Shown here piece by piece: positions 48,472 through 63,400 of a stretch of 64,000 bases of DNA. The DNA is taken from assembly GCA_964036665.1 (NCBI GenBank), contig OZ038532.1, forward strand, positions 16,634,537 through 16,698,536, written 5' to 3'. Below the pieces are notes generated by a model. That model had not been told where the DNA came from. It saw only the letters and a program-made list of their open reading frames with translations, and did no database searches. The first letter of the stretch is position 1. Each line of letters begins with the position of its first letter. This DNA comes from Gordius sp. MW1 (lineage: Eukaryota; Nematomorpha; Gordioida; Gordea; Gordiidae). The position numbers were made by a program, and so were the translations under genes.

Positions 48472-51400
48472 TTATAAATATGAACTCATATAACAATCTA
48501 TTATAATGTCTTCAAGAATATTTAAGAAGGTGTAATCTGTATCCATATAATTTAAAATGCACGAAAATTTTTCATTGCTATTAAGGCGAATTAATAAAGA
48601 ATCGGTGTCACTCGTATTTATCATATCTTCATCACTAATTAGGTCTTTTAAGTAGTTCTGAGCACTTAGAATTTTAAGGAGAGGCTAGAAATAAATTATA
48701 AATAATTTCATGAAATTCAATTTACCAAAATTTCTAATGCCTTTCCGTGATTGTTAAAAATTTGTAGCCTCTTTAGTTCGTTTTCATCATATGAATAAAC
48801 GGTTAATTTTTTATAAACTGATGAATTGTCTACCACTCTATAATAACAAAGTTAGTAATTTACCTCCGGCAACGGTTTTCTTGCATAGCAATTCATTTAA
48901 AGGCATGATCATGATTGGCTCATAACCGGGTTCAGGGATTTTAAAAATGGATAAAAGGCCACGATGACTTTCGTCATTCTTAAATATGGAAACATCTTTA
49001 AATACGAAAGTCGGACATTTAACAATTATAAATGCAACTTTGGCAGATGCTAAAATTTCGGGATCGACAAATTTTGGGTTGAGTATAAGGCTTTCCCCTA
49101 AAATATACGTGTCAGCCTTCAATTTTTCACTTGATCTTTGTACCCTTAATGTAAAATATAAATATGGATTTAATAAATAAAGATGGTTTTGACAAAAAGA
49201 TATAGAGTAAATAATGGATATTGGGCTTGAGCGAGGTCAAAAAATTAAAGCCAACCAGCGGTCAGTAGATAGTCAATTTGCGAAACCAAAATGCATAAGT
49301 CCACAGCCATTAAAAACCCCTATAAGTTTCCAGGGCAATTATGCATAAATTACAAGTTGGACATGACAAGACAACCAAAAGCGAGCCCATTAAAACTTAG
49401 GAGGGTAAGGTCACAAGTTCTCAGGAAAAATATTAAATAAATATTTTAAATTTTGATTCAGGTACATAATGGTTGGAAAAATGACATTTTTTTCATTTCT
49501 TTACGCATCATTGAACCAAAATTTCCCAAAATTTTATACTTTTTAGGGTAGTCCGCTCGGGATTACATTAAACTTGGCTTTTACACACATTTTTGGCTCT
49601 ATAAATTTAAAAAAATACTAGTGTTTTAATACAGTAATTAAGTATAAAAAAGGGGTGAAAACAACATTTTGACCCATAACATTAAAACCAATATTGATGG
49701 TTGGGCTAATATGGCTTTGCACAAAGCAAATATAGCTATTGATTTAGCCAAAATATTTTCAAGCACAACATTGTTTTCTTAAAAAGGAAAGAGTATCCTT
49801 TGTCCGGCTATACTCTTACTTTGGAAGAAATAATACCCCTGAGAAAAAATCATTTTATTAGCTTTTATTTTTAAGGAAATCCTTTGAATAAGTTCATTTT
49901 AATGACGCGAATACCACTAAATTTTGGATCGAGTCGGGTTCGAATTATTAAATGAAAGTGGAGTTCGATTAATTAATCGGCTAAGTAAAAATAACGTTTG
50001 TTAAAGATATTTATATTACAAAACCATTATTAAATGGTGTAAAATTATTGGTGAAATAATCTTGCTCTAAGCCAAATTTTGATAGGAAATTAACTAAATT
50101 TAAAAGTATCTGTGTTAAAGTTTTGTAGATGTTGCCAATATTGTAGCATTAGCTATCTGTATGAATTTTATAATTTGCATCTAATTTTATGGTTTGTTTT
50201 ATAAATCTATGAACTGATAGTATTATAAGATATTTAACAAGATTGTGAAGACAAATTATTATAAATTAGTTACGGTAGTATTTCAATTAAAGCGTCATGT
50301 AAAATTTCCAGATAAACGCTAATTTCAAATTATATGTTTACACTCAGGATTTTTTAAAACTCATTAGTTTTTACACCAATTTGAACTTTTTGATAGATGT
50401 TAATAAAACCAGTTTTTAAATAAGTTCCTTTTTGTTCTAGTTAACTTTCTCTTTTCCCCTTGGTAACTGCATTTTTGCGATAAGTTCAACTCCTTTTACA
50501 TAATTCTTTTAAAAAATGTTTTAATTAATATAATAATATACTCACAAGGCTGATAGATACCACTTGAAATTTTTAATTTAAATATTATTGTTCTTTTATT
50601 TAAATCGCAAGATATCAAATAGCTATCCAAAATTTCAATTGTTCTGAACTTAATTAGATACAGAGAATGTATTTTAATAAAATTATTTCGCGGTGTTATC
50701 AAATAAAACACCAATATTCAACAAGAAGGCTATCAAAATAAAAATCGAGACTAATAAATAAATTTATATAAGTAAAGTTTTTAATTTTTAAAGTTTTTGA
50801 GTTGTTGACTGAATATAGAAAGCGATTATAACAGGACAGGACAACCAAAAGCGAGCCCATAAATTGCATAGCAATTAAAAGCAATAAAAAACTCTGACAG
50901 CGTTCTTTGAATAACATGATAAAGGGATCTGACTCTGTAATACTAATTAAATTAGGTTTTATACATATTAACCCCAAAGCTACAAACAAGTTATTTATAC
51001 CGTAACAAAAAAATCTTATAAATAGCACGCATGCATTTTTAAAAGCATTACTAACGTTTGGAATATAGTTCAAAATGTACTTAAACTATTTTTGATATAA
51101 ATTAAAAAAGCAAATCAAATAAATATAGGTTTTATTGGAATATTTCACTAAATATATTACCAGGCGTTGTAAACTTTCAAATTTAGTCCTTCACCATAAT
51201 CAATAACTAAATCAAAGGCATCCCTAGATGGCATGTTCGAAACGTTATATCCAATTAAGGTTAGAATACCTACATGATAGATATTTTTTGTATAAATAAC
51301 ATCATCATCAATTCAATTTTTAAATAGACAAAAGTACAAAATTGCTATTATTAGAAACTAGATGAACCCGGCAAACGTTGTTTTGCCATTTACCCGTGTG

Positions 51401-54400
51401 TATTAAATTATGTTGGAAGTTTAGGGCATATATGATGATAAAGCGGTTATTGAAGTAAAAATAAAGTTTGATGCCTATATGTTCTACTTCTATTGTTCTA
51501 TTACCGTATACAGTGCAACGCGTACGAATACTCGAAAACTACTGGACCGATTTGGCTCGAACAAATCTTAAATCATGCTCCGGAGTGTCAGGAATAAACT
51601 GTGAAATTTTGAGCCAAATCGGTCTGGTAGTTTTCCAAAATTGGTGGCGGCATATATACACACACACACATAGTTTCATTTTTATATATAAGATATATTA
51701 AACCAAATTAATAAAGAAATATGATTTTTTGCTAACCTTTGGCCGAAGAAGCTAACAGTTCGCTTATCCCACACACAGGCTTTACTATTATCCCCAACAT
51801 ACCTTTAAAAAGGCCAAATGAAGTGAGCCACGCATAGGTTGAAACATGGGATATTGTACTGATGCCCTTTTTATCGTATTGAAAGTTGTTCTGCACTTGA
51901 TCGTGATACTTTTGAATTTCTCTAATGGGCAAATCAATAATGCCTCCCACGGCCCCTAATTAAAATGAGCAAAAAACTGACACATGCTCGTGGTACATAC
52001 GTTAAAAAATATTTTATGAGTAAAAGCAGTAATTTCACCTTCTGGACTGTAGTCAGTTCATTTAAAGAGTGGTCATCATTCCTCAGGGTGTAAAATTAAA
52101 TATAAATAAAATAAGAAAGGCACCTTAGATTCTAAAGGTGTCAAACTCATTTAAAAAACAGCACACGATGGCCTTAGCAATATTAAAAATTATTGTATTT
52201 AACAGTTAAATTGACACGACATGATTAAATCGAAGTTGTCTATTCACCAATTTTTCCTAATTTTACCATTTTCTGTATATTAATAGTAGATTTAATTTAT
52301 CGTTGTATATATTTCAAAAAATAAAAATCGCTATATACATAATTATTCGCATAGTTAAAAATGAATGCCGAATATACGAACCTTTCTTAACACAGTTATC
52401 AATAGGATGATAAATTTTGTTATATTATATGCGAAGTTTATTCTTTTATTTAATAAATTACAAATTAAACTAGATTTATCTGCCTTTTTAAGGCCTAATG
52501 AGGCTATAATCAACATATATTTTTTGAAATGAATGAATAAGTCTTAAATAATGATAAGCAAAAGTTCACTTTAAATTTTTCCAAAAGCAAAATATTGCAA
52601 ATTTATTATTTGCATTAAATGCATTTAAGTTTTTATAAAATCTAAATCAATCAAAAACATTACAAAGAAAGATCATTTATATGTAAAAAAAATTTAAATT
52701 CTATTTTAAAAACGTTGATTACCGAGTATACTTAAGCCTAATGCCGTCAAGCCTTGTGCTATATCCCCTTTAGCCAACTTTAAAGTTGATAATTGTGTTT
52801 CCTGACAATTTTCGGACCTTGAATTATACTTCATCCGCGCCAATTTTTGAATATATACATGATCTTGATCCATTGAAACGTGCTCCATGTTGCGACTTAA
52901 ACTCATAAAAAGATTTCCAAAACAAAGAAGAACCGCTAAAATGTACAGATTTTATAAAAATCAATAATCGATATCATCAAGTGCCTAAAAGTGTATTTAC
53001 TAAATAACATTCAAATTATTAAATTGAAAAATTTATCGAGGAATATTTTCAAGAATTTTTACAGGCACTTAAGCTTTTAGTCATGTTGGCGCCTCCGTAA
53101 CTTATATTGCGAGTTAGAAGGCATATAGTGTCATAAAAGTTGGACGATGAGATCGATTGGCTGTCATTACTATATGAAAAAATGTCATTCAATCCTTCTT
53201 TAAAAGATGAAAGCAAATATGCTGGGTTACCAATCATATCTAAAGAGCCAATTATCCAACCTAAATAATTAGAATTCATATAGGTGCGTCCACATTACTA
53301 AAATATACCTGAGTCTTTTAGAATATTTTTAAAATAATAGTTGACTAAAAACTTGAGGAACGAGTTAAATGTTCCATATAAATTGTATTTATGATAAAGG
53401 GGGAGGAAGATGGGGGTATTACTTGAAGAAATAAATATTTTACTCACGTAAAATTGCATAGCCAACTTTATTTTGATTGGACTAATAAAAATTTTGTTGA
53501 TCAAGATGGAATTAGTAAAATGATTGGAAGGAAGGGCTACATTTTTCCCTTCCCTACTAACTCGTTTTTTCCAAATTGTGCTTGAACTATACTTGATGAA
53601 ACATGTTGTCAATAGAGGCAAGCATAGCGTATCTTCCAATGATACAATGAACATAGGGACTGCGTTGGATTTTTCAATTTGCAATGCTTGCGATTCAATT
53701 TCTTCCGCAACTATAAGGCAATAATCTATTGCGATCTGACGCGACGCCCTACTGTTAGCGGGCTGAGCATCAAACGACGACTTTTGATATTGCCATTTCA
53801 AGCCAAATTTAAGAGCGGATGTCTTAGTCCACTTTTGTGTAGGCTGACCAAAATAGAGGATGATTGGAAATTCATAGAAGGTCGAAGACGTATGGTCCTT
53901 TAAATAATTGGACTCAAGTTGGGTGTAAAATTGACGCCCAAAAAGACAATTATATATTATTAATTGATTTATTCCGATGGAAGCTTCTTGAATGCAATGG
54001 GTAAGAGGAGAAGACGCTAAAATTGTATATATAAACTCAAAGTATGTCAAAATACCAATAAATGAATGCTCAGTAAACTTCAACGTAAGATTGAGGTTTT
54101 TAGAGGTGATATTAATTATTTCCTGGAGCAAATGGTCTTTTTGGATATCTCTTTTATGATTTATTCCTTTGATTCCTAGGCCGCTGGCTTTTATTCTTTG
54201 GAAACCAATATTATCAAATAAATCTGTTTGATCTTTACACAGATTACATATTAAACGGCGAGCTAATGTAATTTCTAACAAAGGTATGTCGATCCTTATC
54301 TCATAATTGCGATGAGGAGTAGAATTCAAATTATCTAAAAAAATAAAAGAGAATATTTACATTATATTTTTTAAAATATTACAAAATCTGAGATCAACCG

Positions 54401-57400
54401 ACTTCCCTATAAATAACCTACCTAGGCAGGGTATAGCATCGACTATACCAAAATATATGCTAAAAACCCTAGTAGGAAATGGGCGTAAATGCTCTATAAC
54501 GTTGATCCATGTTAGCGTTTGATTAATCATGATGGGTATTTGACCAACATTTTTTGTTTTTGTCAGATTTTTTGGGTCCGGACCAGACATGTTGTATGGA
54601 GCTAAATGATTACCAACGAGAATTTTATCAAATAGATGATATAAATATTTACCTAACGCCCAAGTAATCTTTTTTAAATTGGCTGATTCTTCTTGCGTCA
54701 AATCATCATCTAATGGTAAATAACCAAACCAAAGATCGTGAATTTTAGGGTTGTTTTCGAAATCATTAAAGCGTTGGGAAGTCTCTAGAAGCTCGCAGCC
54801 GAGTGATGAAATAGGTGGTATTTTAAGTAATTGTTGGTTGTCGTGTCCAACAAAGACATTAAAAAAATTCGGTTCCAAAAATTCAACTAAGCAAAGAAAA
54901 CTATTAATAAAATTTGGAAAAATGTAAATAATTGCAGCAAAAATAATATTAACAACCCCTACCTTCTTCCGTATATGGAGTTACATCCGATTTTTGAGAC
55001 ATAAATATTATAAGCGAGTATTTGTTGCAATTTTGGAACATTATTGGCGGGTTAGGATCAGTAGTAATACCAAAATCACTCGTGGCATGTGAGTATAAAT
55101 TTAAAAAGGATTCATTCGGCGAGGGATTTGTTTCATGGAATATATCTGCGCTTGATAGGCAGAAATATGAGTTTTCTGAGCTAGTTTTATAAAATTCTTC
55201 ATTTAAATAGGTTTTTAACGGGCAACAAAAGGAAAATCTTCTTCTTATATTCTTTGGTTTCTGGTTATAAGAGAAAAAGCTTAAATTCGGTACTTCAACA
55301 CCCACGCATCGGTATGTGTCGTCATATTTCTGTGTTTCATCAAAAGGAGGTGGTAAATCACGTTGAATATATATTATTAAACTGTTATTCGCCTCATTTT
55401 TATCACATGTCACATGACCAAGCTGACGAAATTGCGATTCGGGAGATTTGTGTAGTGTAACAAATTTAAAATGATCGGCATCTTTTAGGGGACACACATT
55501 TAATACATTGGTATTGGCCGTCTTACTCTGATTATCCGTAAAGTTAAGGCCATAAGCAACACATTTTAGATCGTAAGGTAATTCGATTGATTTAAATTTG
55601 TATCTCGGCTTTATTGAGATCAATTGAAATCCTTTTAATAATCCGGTAGAATCATCGCTTTGAATAGTAGATATGATGCTTAGACGGTAAACCTATATTA
55701 AAATCATACAATAAAATTAAGAATAATAAAAAGTGACAATAATCTTAAATAATATTAATATTGTCCTTACTACTGTATCAGTGAGTCTTATTTCAAACCA
55801 AGAAAATCCATTTGGTTTTAAGCAAGTTTGGTCTACGCGTCGATAAGGTGAAGTATTTTTGTAAGAGGCATCGCGCAAATAACTTAGATCGATAAACATG
55901 TGCTCGGAAAACTTTATTTCGTCAGACGAGTTAATCCCTAATTTAAAGCCGACTTTTTCCTAAAAAGGTATATATATATATATTTATAAGAATTTTTAAT
56001 AAAATCGTACGTTTATCGTTAGTTGCTGGTAAGATAAAATTAGAGATCGTTGATTGGACAAATAAAGTGATGGACCACTTTCGAATAACAAATGCAAATC
56101 ATATTCTGTATCATTGAGGACCATAATGTCAGGACACAATGTAAGTAATGGGATGCTTATTCCTTTTACCAAATTTAAAGAATCCACCTGAGAACGAATT
56201 AAAATTTCAGCATAATTCTCAGGCTGCTTGGAAAAATTTCCATGAATCAAAGGATAATTTAAAAGATCACTAAACATTTCTATACAAATTCATGCGTTAA
56301 CATACCGTATATCGAATAATTCATGTGGACGCCAAAACGATGCACAAAATTGCCAATCTTGATTGCTGAAAGACCAAGATTGAAGCTCATTTCCAAAAAT
56401 GGGTAGATCTTGTTCAATAAGATCAATTATTCCACGATTTTTGTCACTCAACTTATCATCAAACAAAACTTCTTCACACTGAGAAGAAGTCAGAGTGATT
56501 TCAGTTGATAACCTATAATTTGAGATTACTCAAAACATTTAATATTATCATACATATAAATATTTAGAGAAAAATAATATTTTAAACAAGTATAGACTAT
56601 AAATCTTACACTAACGACTTTTGCTGGCTGACGCTAAGTAAAAGTATCGTTTCCTGAGTATAAATGCCCAAAGGATGAATGCTATATATCTCAAACAAAT
56701 TTTCTTTAAAATCACACGTTCTATCTTTAATATCACATACAATGGATAAGGTGGCTTCATCGTAATCGATGGATTTTTCTGTATTTTTCAATTTTAAGGC
56801 AATCTCAAATACTGCTTTGGCATCCGGTGCTAAAAGGCAATATGGCGTCAGCCATTGGTACAAAAAGGTTGGATCCAATATAAGGGGAGGGGAAAATATA
56901 AAGAATGCATGGTAAGAATCTGGTGAGCAATTCGTTTTTATCCGATCGGTTGAGTTGCGCAACAATATTAAATTTAAAACAATGTATTCAAGCTTTTTAT
57001 TTTGCGAGTCACCAATGTTCTCCTTATCCGCCGTAAAACTGATGATATATCGAGTATGCAGCTCTATAGGTAAAAAACCAAAGAGTTATCGATAAATTTT
57101 ATTAACACAAATTATTAAAATTCTTGTATTGGCTAACCTTTGTCGCTGGGTTGGGAAGGGTGTGTTGAATAATCTCTTTTTTCCAAAACCGATGTACCAT
57201 TTATTTTAATATTAAACTCATTTAGCCAAAGCAATCGATCTAGATCAGGTTTCAAACCCAAGTTTGTGGATATACAGGAATGGCGTGGGCATATGGCCAT
57301 TTCACCTGCAGGATCAAGGCAAGGTGCATTTTGAGGTTGCAATTCAATTTTGAATGATGTGTGGTTAATGATTGTGGTATTACCCATTATATTAACCTAA

Positions 57401-60400
57401 AGTCTTAGATTTTTAAATTAAGCAAGTACCAGTGTCAGATAATTGGTGATATTTTGCGATCGAAAATAGAATTGATTTTGAAAAAAGTGCTGGATGTATG
57501 ATTTGCTTTTATCAATATTAAAGTTCTCCCATTTTTTAAGATCCCAACTGAGAGCTATTGAAAATTCTTCCGATTCGTAAAGTTTCCAAGGCATCAAATT
57601 CCAACTAGTTAAACATTCAAAGGATAATAATATGTTATCTTATTAACATAAATAAGTGAATCAAATATGATTAGTTATAACTGGTAAAGATTTTATAATG
57701 AAAATAGGTAAAATAATATTTTTTAAAAGCCCATGTCTAAACTGTGTCTATAATTCAATTATAAGGTAACTCGCACCAAGTTTAACAATAAATCTCAAAT
57801 TTAAAATACATTTTTATTGGTAATCGATTGAAAATAAGCCAGATGAAAGATCTTACACCATTTAAGTATAAAATTTTAACTCTAACTCATTTTTTTTATT
57901 ATTTAAGAATCATGTCATTATAACATGGTACCACGTTGTTTTTAAGGTTTTAGACTAAATTTGTGTTACCTTCTGTATTTAAAACGGTTATACTTAACCT
58001 AAAAATTAGCTGATAACCATGATTCTGGGATGTTTATTTTTTTACCTCTGTAATTAGGCATAAATCGGGCAATAATATAATTTTTTGGGGTCATAACATT
58101 TATAGCGAAAAGTAAATTAAAAGCAATTTATATTAAATTTGTATGATTTATCAATATTTTTTAAATATTGCTTTGATTTTAAATAAAAGGGTTATGGATA
58201 ATAAGCTCACAATTCTAAATTATTATTTACAAATTTCCTCCAACATCGCTAATCATCTTTTAACCACGTTTGTATGTATACATGTAGGGCTCTCATTAAT
58301 TTAGAAAATATCTAAATTTTTTAATTATGTCGACCGACTGGTTAAACTTATTTATTAAGGCAGGTTAAATTTCCATAAAGTATACAAGAAAGTCTATTTA
58401 CTCGTATAACAAAGCTGACAAAGGTTTGATTTCTTTAAACTTTATATTGTGAGAAGTTATGGAAGTGTCGGAAAGTGCTACCCATACTGACATGTTTGAT
58501 TGATTGTTAAGTATTAAGGAACATGGCAAATATGGTAGTAAATCTTTTTCCGTAACCTTGCAATAAATTCAAAATAAATATAAAACATAACAAAATTAAT
58601 CTTAATTTTAATTACAAGTCTTTCAAAACTCTCAACGTAAAATAAACAAGTTAAAACAAAACAACAATTTTAGAGGCAAACATTGTTTATAAACAATTAC
58701 CCCATTCGCCGATGTCTCCAAACATTCCTTCCATAGAAAATGCAGTTGATTTATAGAATAGTATAATTCGGGAGATATACACAAGTGCAAGGAAGCTTGA
58801 TCTTGGTGTTTGGAGAGCATGCTCACAGCAGTTTTAACAAAGAGGTTGTCAAAATTTTCTGACGTTTTAGTTTCGCACCCAATGCTGATTGAGTCGCAAT
58901 GAACAAAGGGTAACTGCTCGTTCATAAAATATTTTAATTTATTTTTATAAAGTAAATTTTATTTCAAATATAAAATTTGACAAAGGTACCTTAAATAGGC
59001 TGCCAATTTCGTAAACATAAGAAACGAAGTCATTTACTTTTCCGACCCATTTAGATAGATACAAACGTGAAAACGAAGGTTCGCATTGAACGAATGTTAC
59101 AGCTTTGAAACTTAGGCGCATGAAAAAATTTGCCGCTGGAATTTCATCCAAAACAGATAAATCTAAAACGCATAAAATTGTATGAAGAAACCGAAAGAGA
59201 AATATACCTCGAATAAAGTTATCGCTAATGCATCCATTACCCTTTCTCTGTATCATTTTTAACAAGGTGATGGTATGATTTACAACTTTAAAATTGATAA
59301 CTGTTGGTTTTAAATCAAAAGACATTCGCATAATAAAGGTATTGTTGATAGAGTTTGCTATTATAAAACAAGAATCTACTATAACAGAGCCAGCTAGGGT
59401 TAAGGGTGAACAAAATACGGTTGAACAAGGCTTTTTAAAGGGCGAGTTATTATTAGATGCGCGGTCATCCTCTTCGTTATTAAGCGAATGTATTAGGGTG
59501 ATTTTCCATAGCCGGGCAAGAATTGGAGAGTTATTATAGTGTAAATTGACCGGCAAATTAAAAACTGAGCCCTCAACTAAGTGAAATTCGAGCATTGTCT
59601 TGAAAAAAAATTCTCGAGAGCCGTTGACTTCTTCTAATGAATCTATGAATTGTCCGTCTTCTTCCATATATTCCAATCTACAAGGTACCATTTGACTTGT
59701 GGAATTTTGTAAATTGTCACCGGTAAAAGGTAAAGGATTAAAAATAAGCTAGAAAAATTTTAAATATTTAGCCACAAATTGAAAGAATATTATTTACTGA
59801 TTCAATACTCCTAGGTTCGGGATACTTCCAACACATGCTTGATTTGACTTCTCGTTCATTTTCGTTGGTGTAGAATTGAATTTCCAGGTCATTGGGAAGT
59901 GAATTTGATTTACCTAATCAATAAATTGACAAATAACTCATATACAAAAATTAAATGATTTTAATAGACTGAACCGCAAACATTTTTAATCTGTAACTAT
60001 TTTATGTATGGATAAAAACTTTTATATAATAGATTTATGTAAATCCTTTTAATTTATTAATGTTTTTAACAATAAACCCATTCTAAAATACGAAAACACA
60101 TAATTTGTGAAAACATAAGTCCGCGCGCTTACATAATGTTATCAAAATTAGATTAAATCATCTCTTAATATCTAGAAAATTTGAACCATAACCAAATATT
60201 TTAAAATAATAGGTCATAAAAATTATTTTACAAACACTATTTAAGTTTCAAAATATATACTAATTTGGCATATGTGTTAAGACATCGATTCTTTTATACA
60301 GCATAATTATGTATATAATTGTCTTTTATGAATTAAGCTCTCCCTGGTTGCCATCACAATTTGATTATTTTGGCCAAATTTAATTAAATGAAAAGGAAAA

Positions 60401-63400
60401 AATGAACCTTAGTTTAACAAGAACTTAATGTTTAGACAAGGATAAAAATTACTGTATATATAAGTAAATCCGCCGTCAGCACTTCTTAAATCGTCCTTAA
60501 ACACATATCGCTTACAAAATCTCATCGAATTCGGTAGGTGGTTTCTGGTAATCATCTTTTCTTTTACAGCCGTATTTTTACCGGTCTAATTTAAATTAAT
60601 ATAAATGACGCACACACACAAAATTTACTTTTTCTATCGCGTTCGCTAAAACCACCTTTAGGCGAGTGAAAGCTAATAAATGTTCTTGACCAAAATTTAT
60701 ATCAATGCCTCCTACGATAAAGTTCATTAAATTTTCTACTAAGCAAATTTTGGCAGTTGGGTAGTGTGAATTTTGGTCATTTTCAAACAGCGATTCTCCG
60801 CACTTTGATTTGAGGTAGACATCAGAAGGTTGATAGGAATAAATGTAGGACAAATCTGCGCCGCCATACAGAAATTTTAAGCAGGATTTTACATCCAAAT
60901 CAGCTACGGTCAAAAAACGTTTCCAATTATGCCCTTTCACAGCGTTATTTGAAACTATAATAGCGATGCTCGTATATAGGCTTGAGGCTTTAAGTGATAG
61001 TTGTTTCAATTTGTAAAACACTATTTAAAAAAACGATATAATGAGAATAAAAAAAGTTAAAAGTCAATTTTTTATAAATATACAAGAATTAGATAACCCA
61101 TAAATACTTTATTCTAATAAAAATTATACATAGTAAAACGAGAGTTGCTTTAAGTAGCACTTTTCAATAGCGCCTTTTCTTAGATAGGTGTAACTTTTAA
61201 AAAAACCTTTTTATTTATCTCTGTAATAATATATTTTCATAATTATAGCATTTTTTTAAAATGGTTAAAAAGTTAATTTTCACGAAACAAAGTTACATAT
61301 CAACTTGTTTTATTCGTCAATTTTTCAAAATATTTATTCTCAAATTCCAAACTTTAATGTTTAAATTTAATATAACTAATTACAACAACGATAATGAAGA
61401 GTGCTAGCAGTGCCGCTTAAAATTTTGCCTCGAGATTCCGATTTGACCCGTAATGTTTAAAAGTACATCCTTGTCTAACGAAAATGTTAGGATTTTAAGT
61501 TGCGCGTGCTAGACTTTAACGTAACTCTTTACAAATATATAAAGGCTAAATGTATTTAAATACAATTTTTGCTGATGTTAAATTTATTTATTGTTTTAAT
61601 AGGTAATAGTTGAGAAACTTTAGGTTAAGGCGCGATTATCTATTAATGAGCAATAGCTTTAGCAGGCCAGCTAAGGAAGCTTCATAATAAAAGCACACTT
61701 GAAATAATTTTATCAATATTTTTACTTGAAACACTTCTTATTGACTTGCTTTCAAAAATCAATCGGTTGATACAAATTTTTAGAAAGACTTTGTAATCCG
61801 GATCCAATTTAAAAGAGTTTGTAAAATAAAACATGTAAATTTTGGGCACGTATAAATAGCAATTCCATGATAATAAAGAAGTCAAAAATTTAGAATTGAC
61901 AAGAGCGTCATCACTCATGTTAGATTCAATATTCAGTTCTTTGAAACTCAATTTAAAACTTTGCAGTTCGTCCATCATATACCCTAGGGAGTCAGATGGA
62001 AGATTTATAGATAAAGGAGCTATAACATATATGCTCAAATGCTTCTGCGCTTCTTTATTATTTTCATTATTTTTGCTATGATCAAAATCACCTTTTATAA
62101 TGCAAAATTCTTTTTGGGTGAGTAAATCTGTTCTTAAAGTATTTATTATATTCCATATATTAACTCCTTCCTTCTCGGTTTCATAGGAAATTTTTAGGTG
62201 CCCAATTAGAATTTTAACTTTCGATATTATAGCGAACAAATTCAAATCTGTAGATTTACAATGGTATAAGAAAATTTCATTGAGTTGGTGGGTATTCATT
62301 TTATCCAATCCACACTTAACGATATAAAACAAAGGAGGATCGAGAGCTAATTTGTTAAGGTAGGTTTTATGCAGCCTAAAACTTAGGTGTTGCAAAGTGA
62401 TAGTTAGCATTGGTGGGTAAGACTTTTCCGTATCGTTTTGTTGATTTGATTTTATAGTGCTAAAATTGACGACGTTAAAACGAATTCCCGGAAGATTTAA
62501 ATTGTAAGTATATTCAAGTTTATTTATCTTCAGCCGCATAAGTGTTTGTGTATCATAATTTTGGTTCAAAAAAGAACCGCCTTCTTCCAGATTATCAAAC
62601 TCCGTGACATAACTTTCATCATCCTCGTTAGTTTGGGAGCTATCGTATAATATAGCAGACGTTAATTTTTGATAGGCTTTGGTGAGAGTATTGAAAGAAT
62701 GAAATAGATCAAAAAGCAATCTGAGTCGATGCGATCCGATATTAATCGATATGGGAGGTTGCATGTCCTGACCATCAGTAATTTTTAAATCATCGGAGCC
62801 ATAATCGAATTTGACATTACATGCCATCGTGCAGTGTCTCGGATTTACCTGCTTACTAATGTCAACTATATCGCTCATCAAAGAATACGTTATTTTCAGT
62901 TTGAACATAGACGATCGTTGATCATCTAAGAGATTTTTCTCATTGTTAAGGATCTCGACAGGCAATGCCGTTGAACAATCTAATACGACATATTCAGTTT
63001 GCGGAGGTGTTAAGTCACGGCTATGAACAGAATGGGAGGACTTATCAATTGCTTTAATGTGTAATTGTTCAAATTCGAAAATAAAACTTTTTTCAGGATG
63101 TGGGATTAAAAGATGTGAGGCTTCCTTCGATACATTCGGTAGGTTGTAATTGGTACTAACGATGAAGTTTTTAATACTCAGAATCATACCATAATCCATG
63201 TCACCGTATATCATTAAAATATCAAACTGGGGCATATTTATTTGAACCGTTTCAAAAGAATTAATATAACTTGCGGTAGAGAATCCATTATGATTCGATA
63301 TTCTGTTTGATCGTTTTTTGTAAGTAGGTAAAGTGTTTGCGTTCAATGCACATAATTGAGCATATGCACTATCACCGATTGTAGAAATTTCTTCGGAAAT

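Noticed and set aside
53524-53903. Plus-strand frames within VPS13B exons
   Set aside because: Antisense shadows; the minus strand reads the conserved VPS13B C-terminal region.
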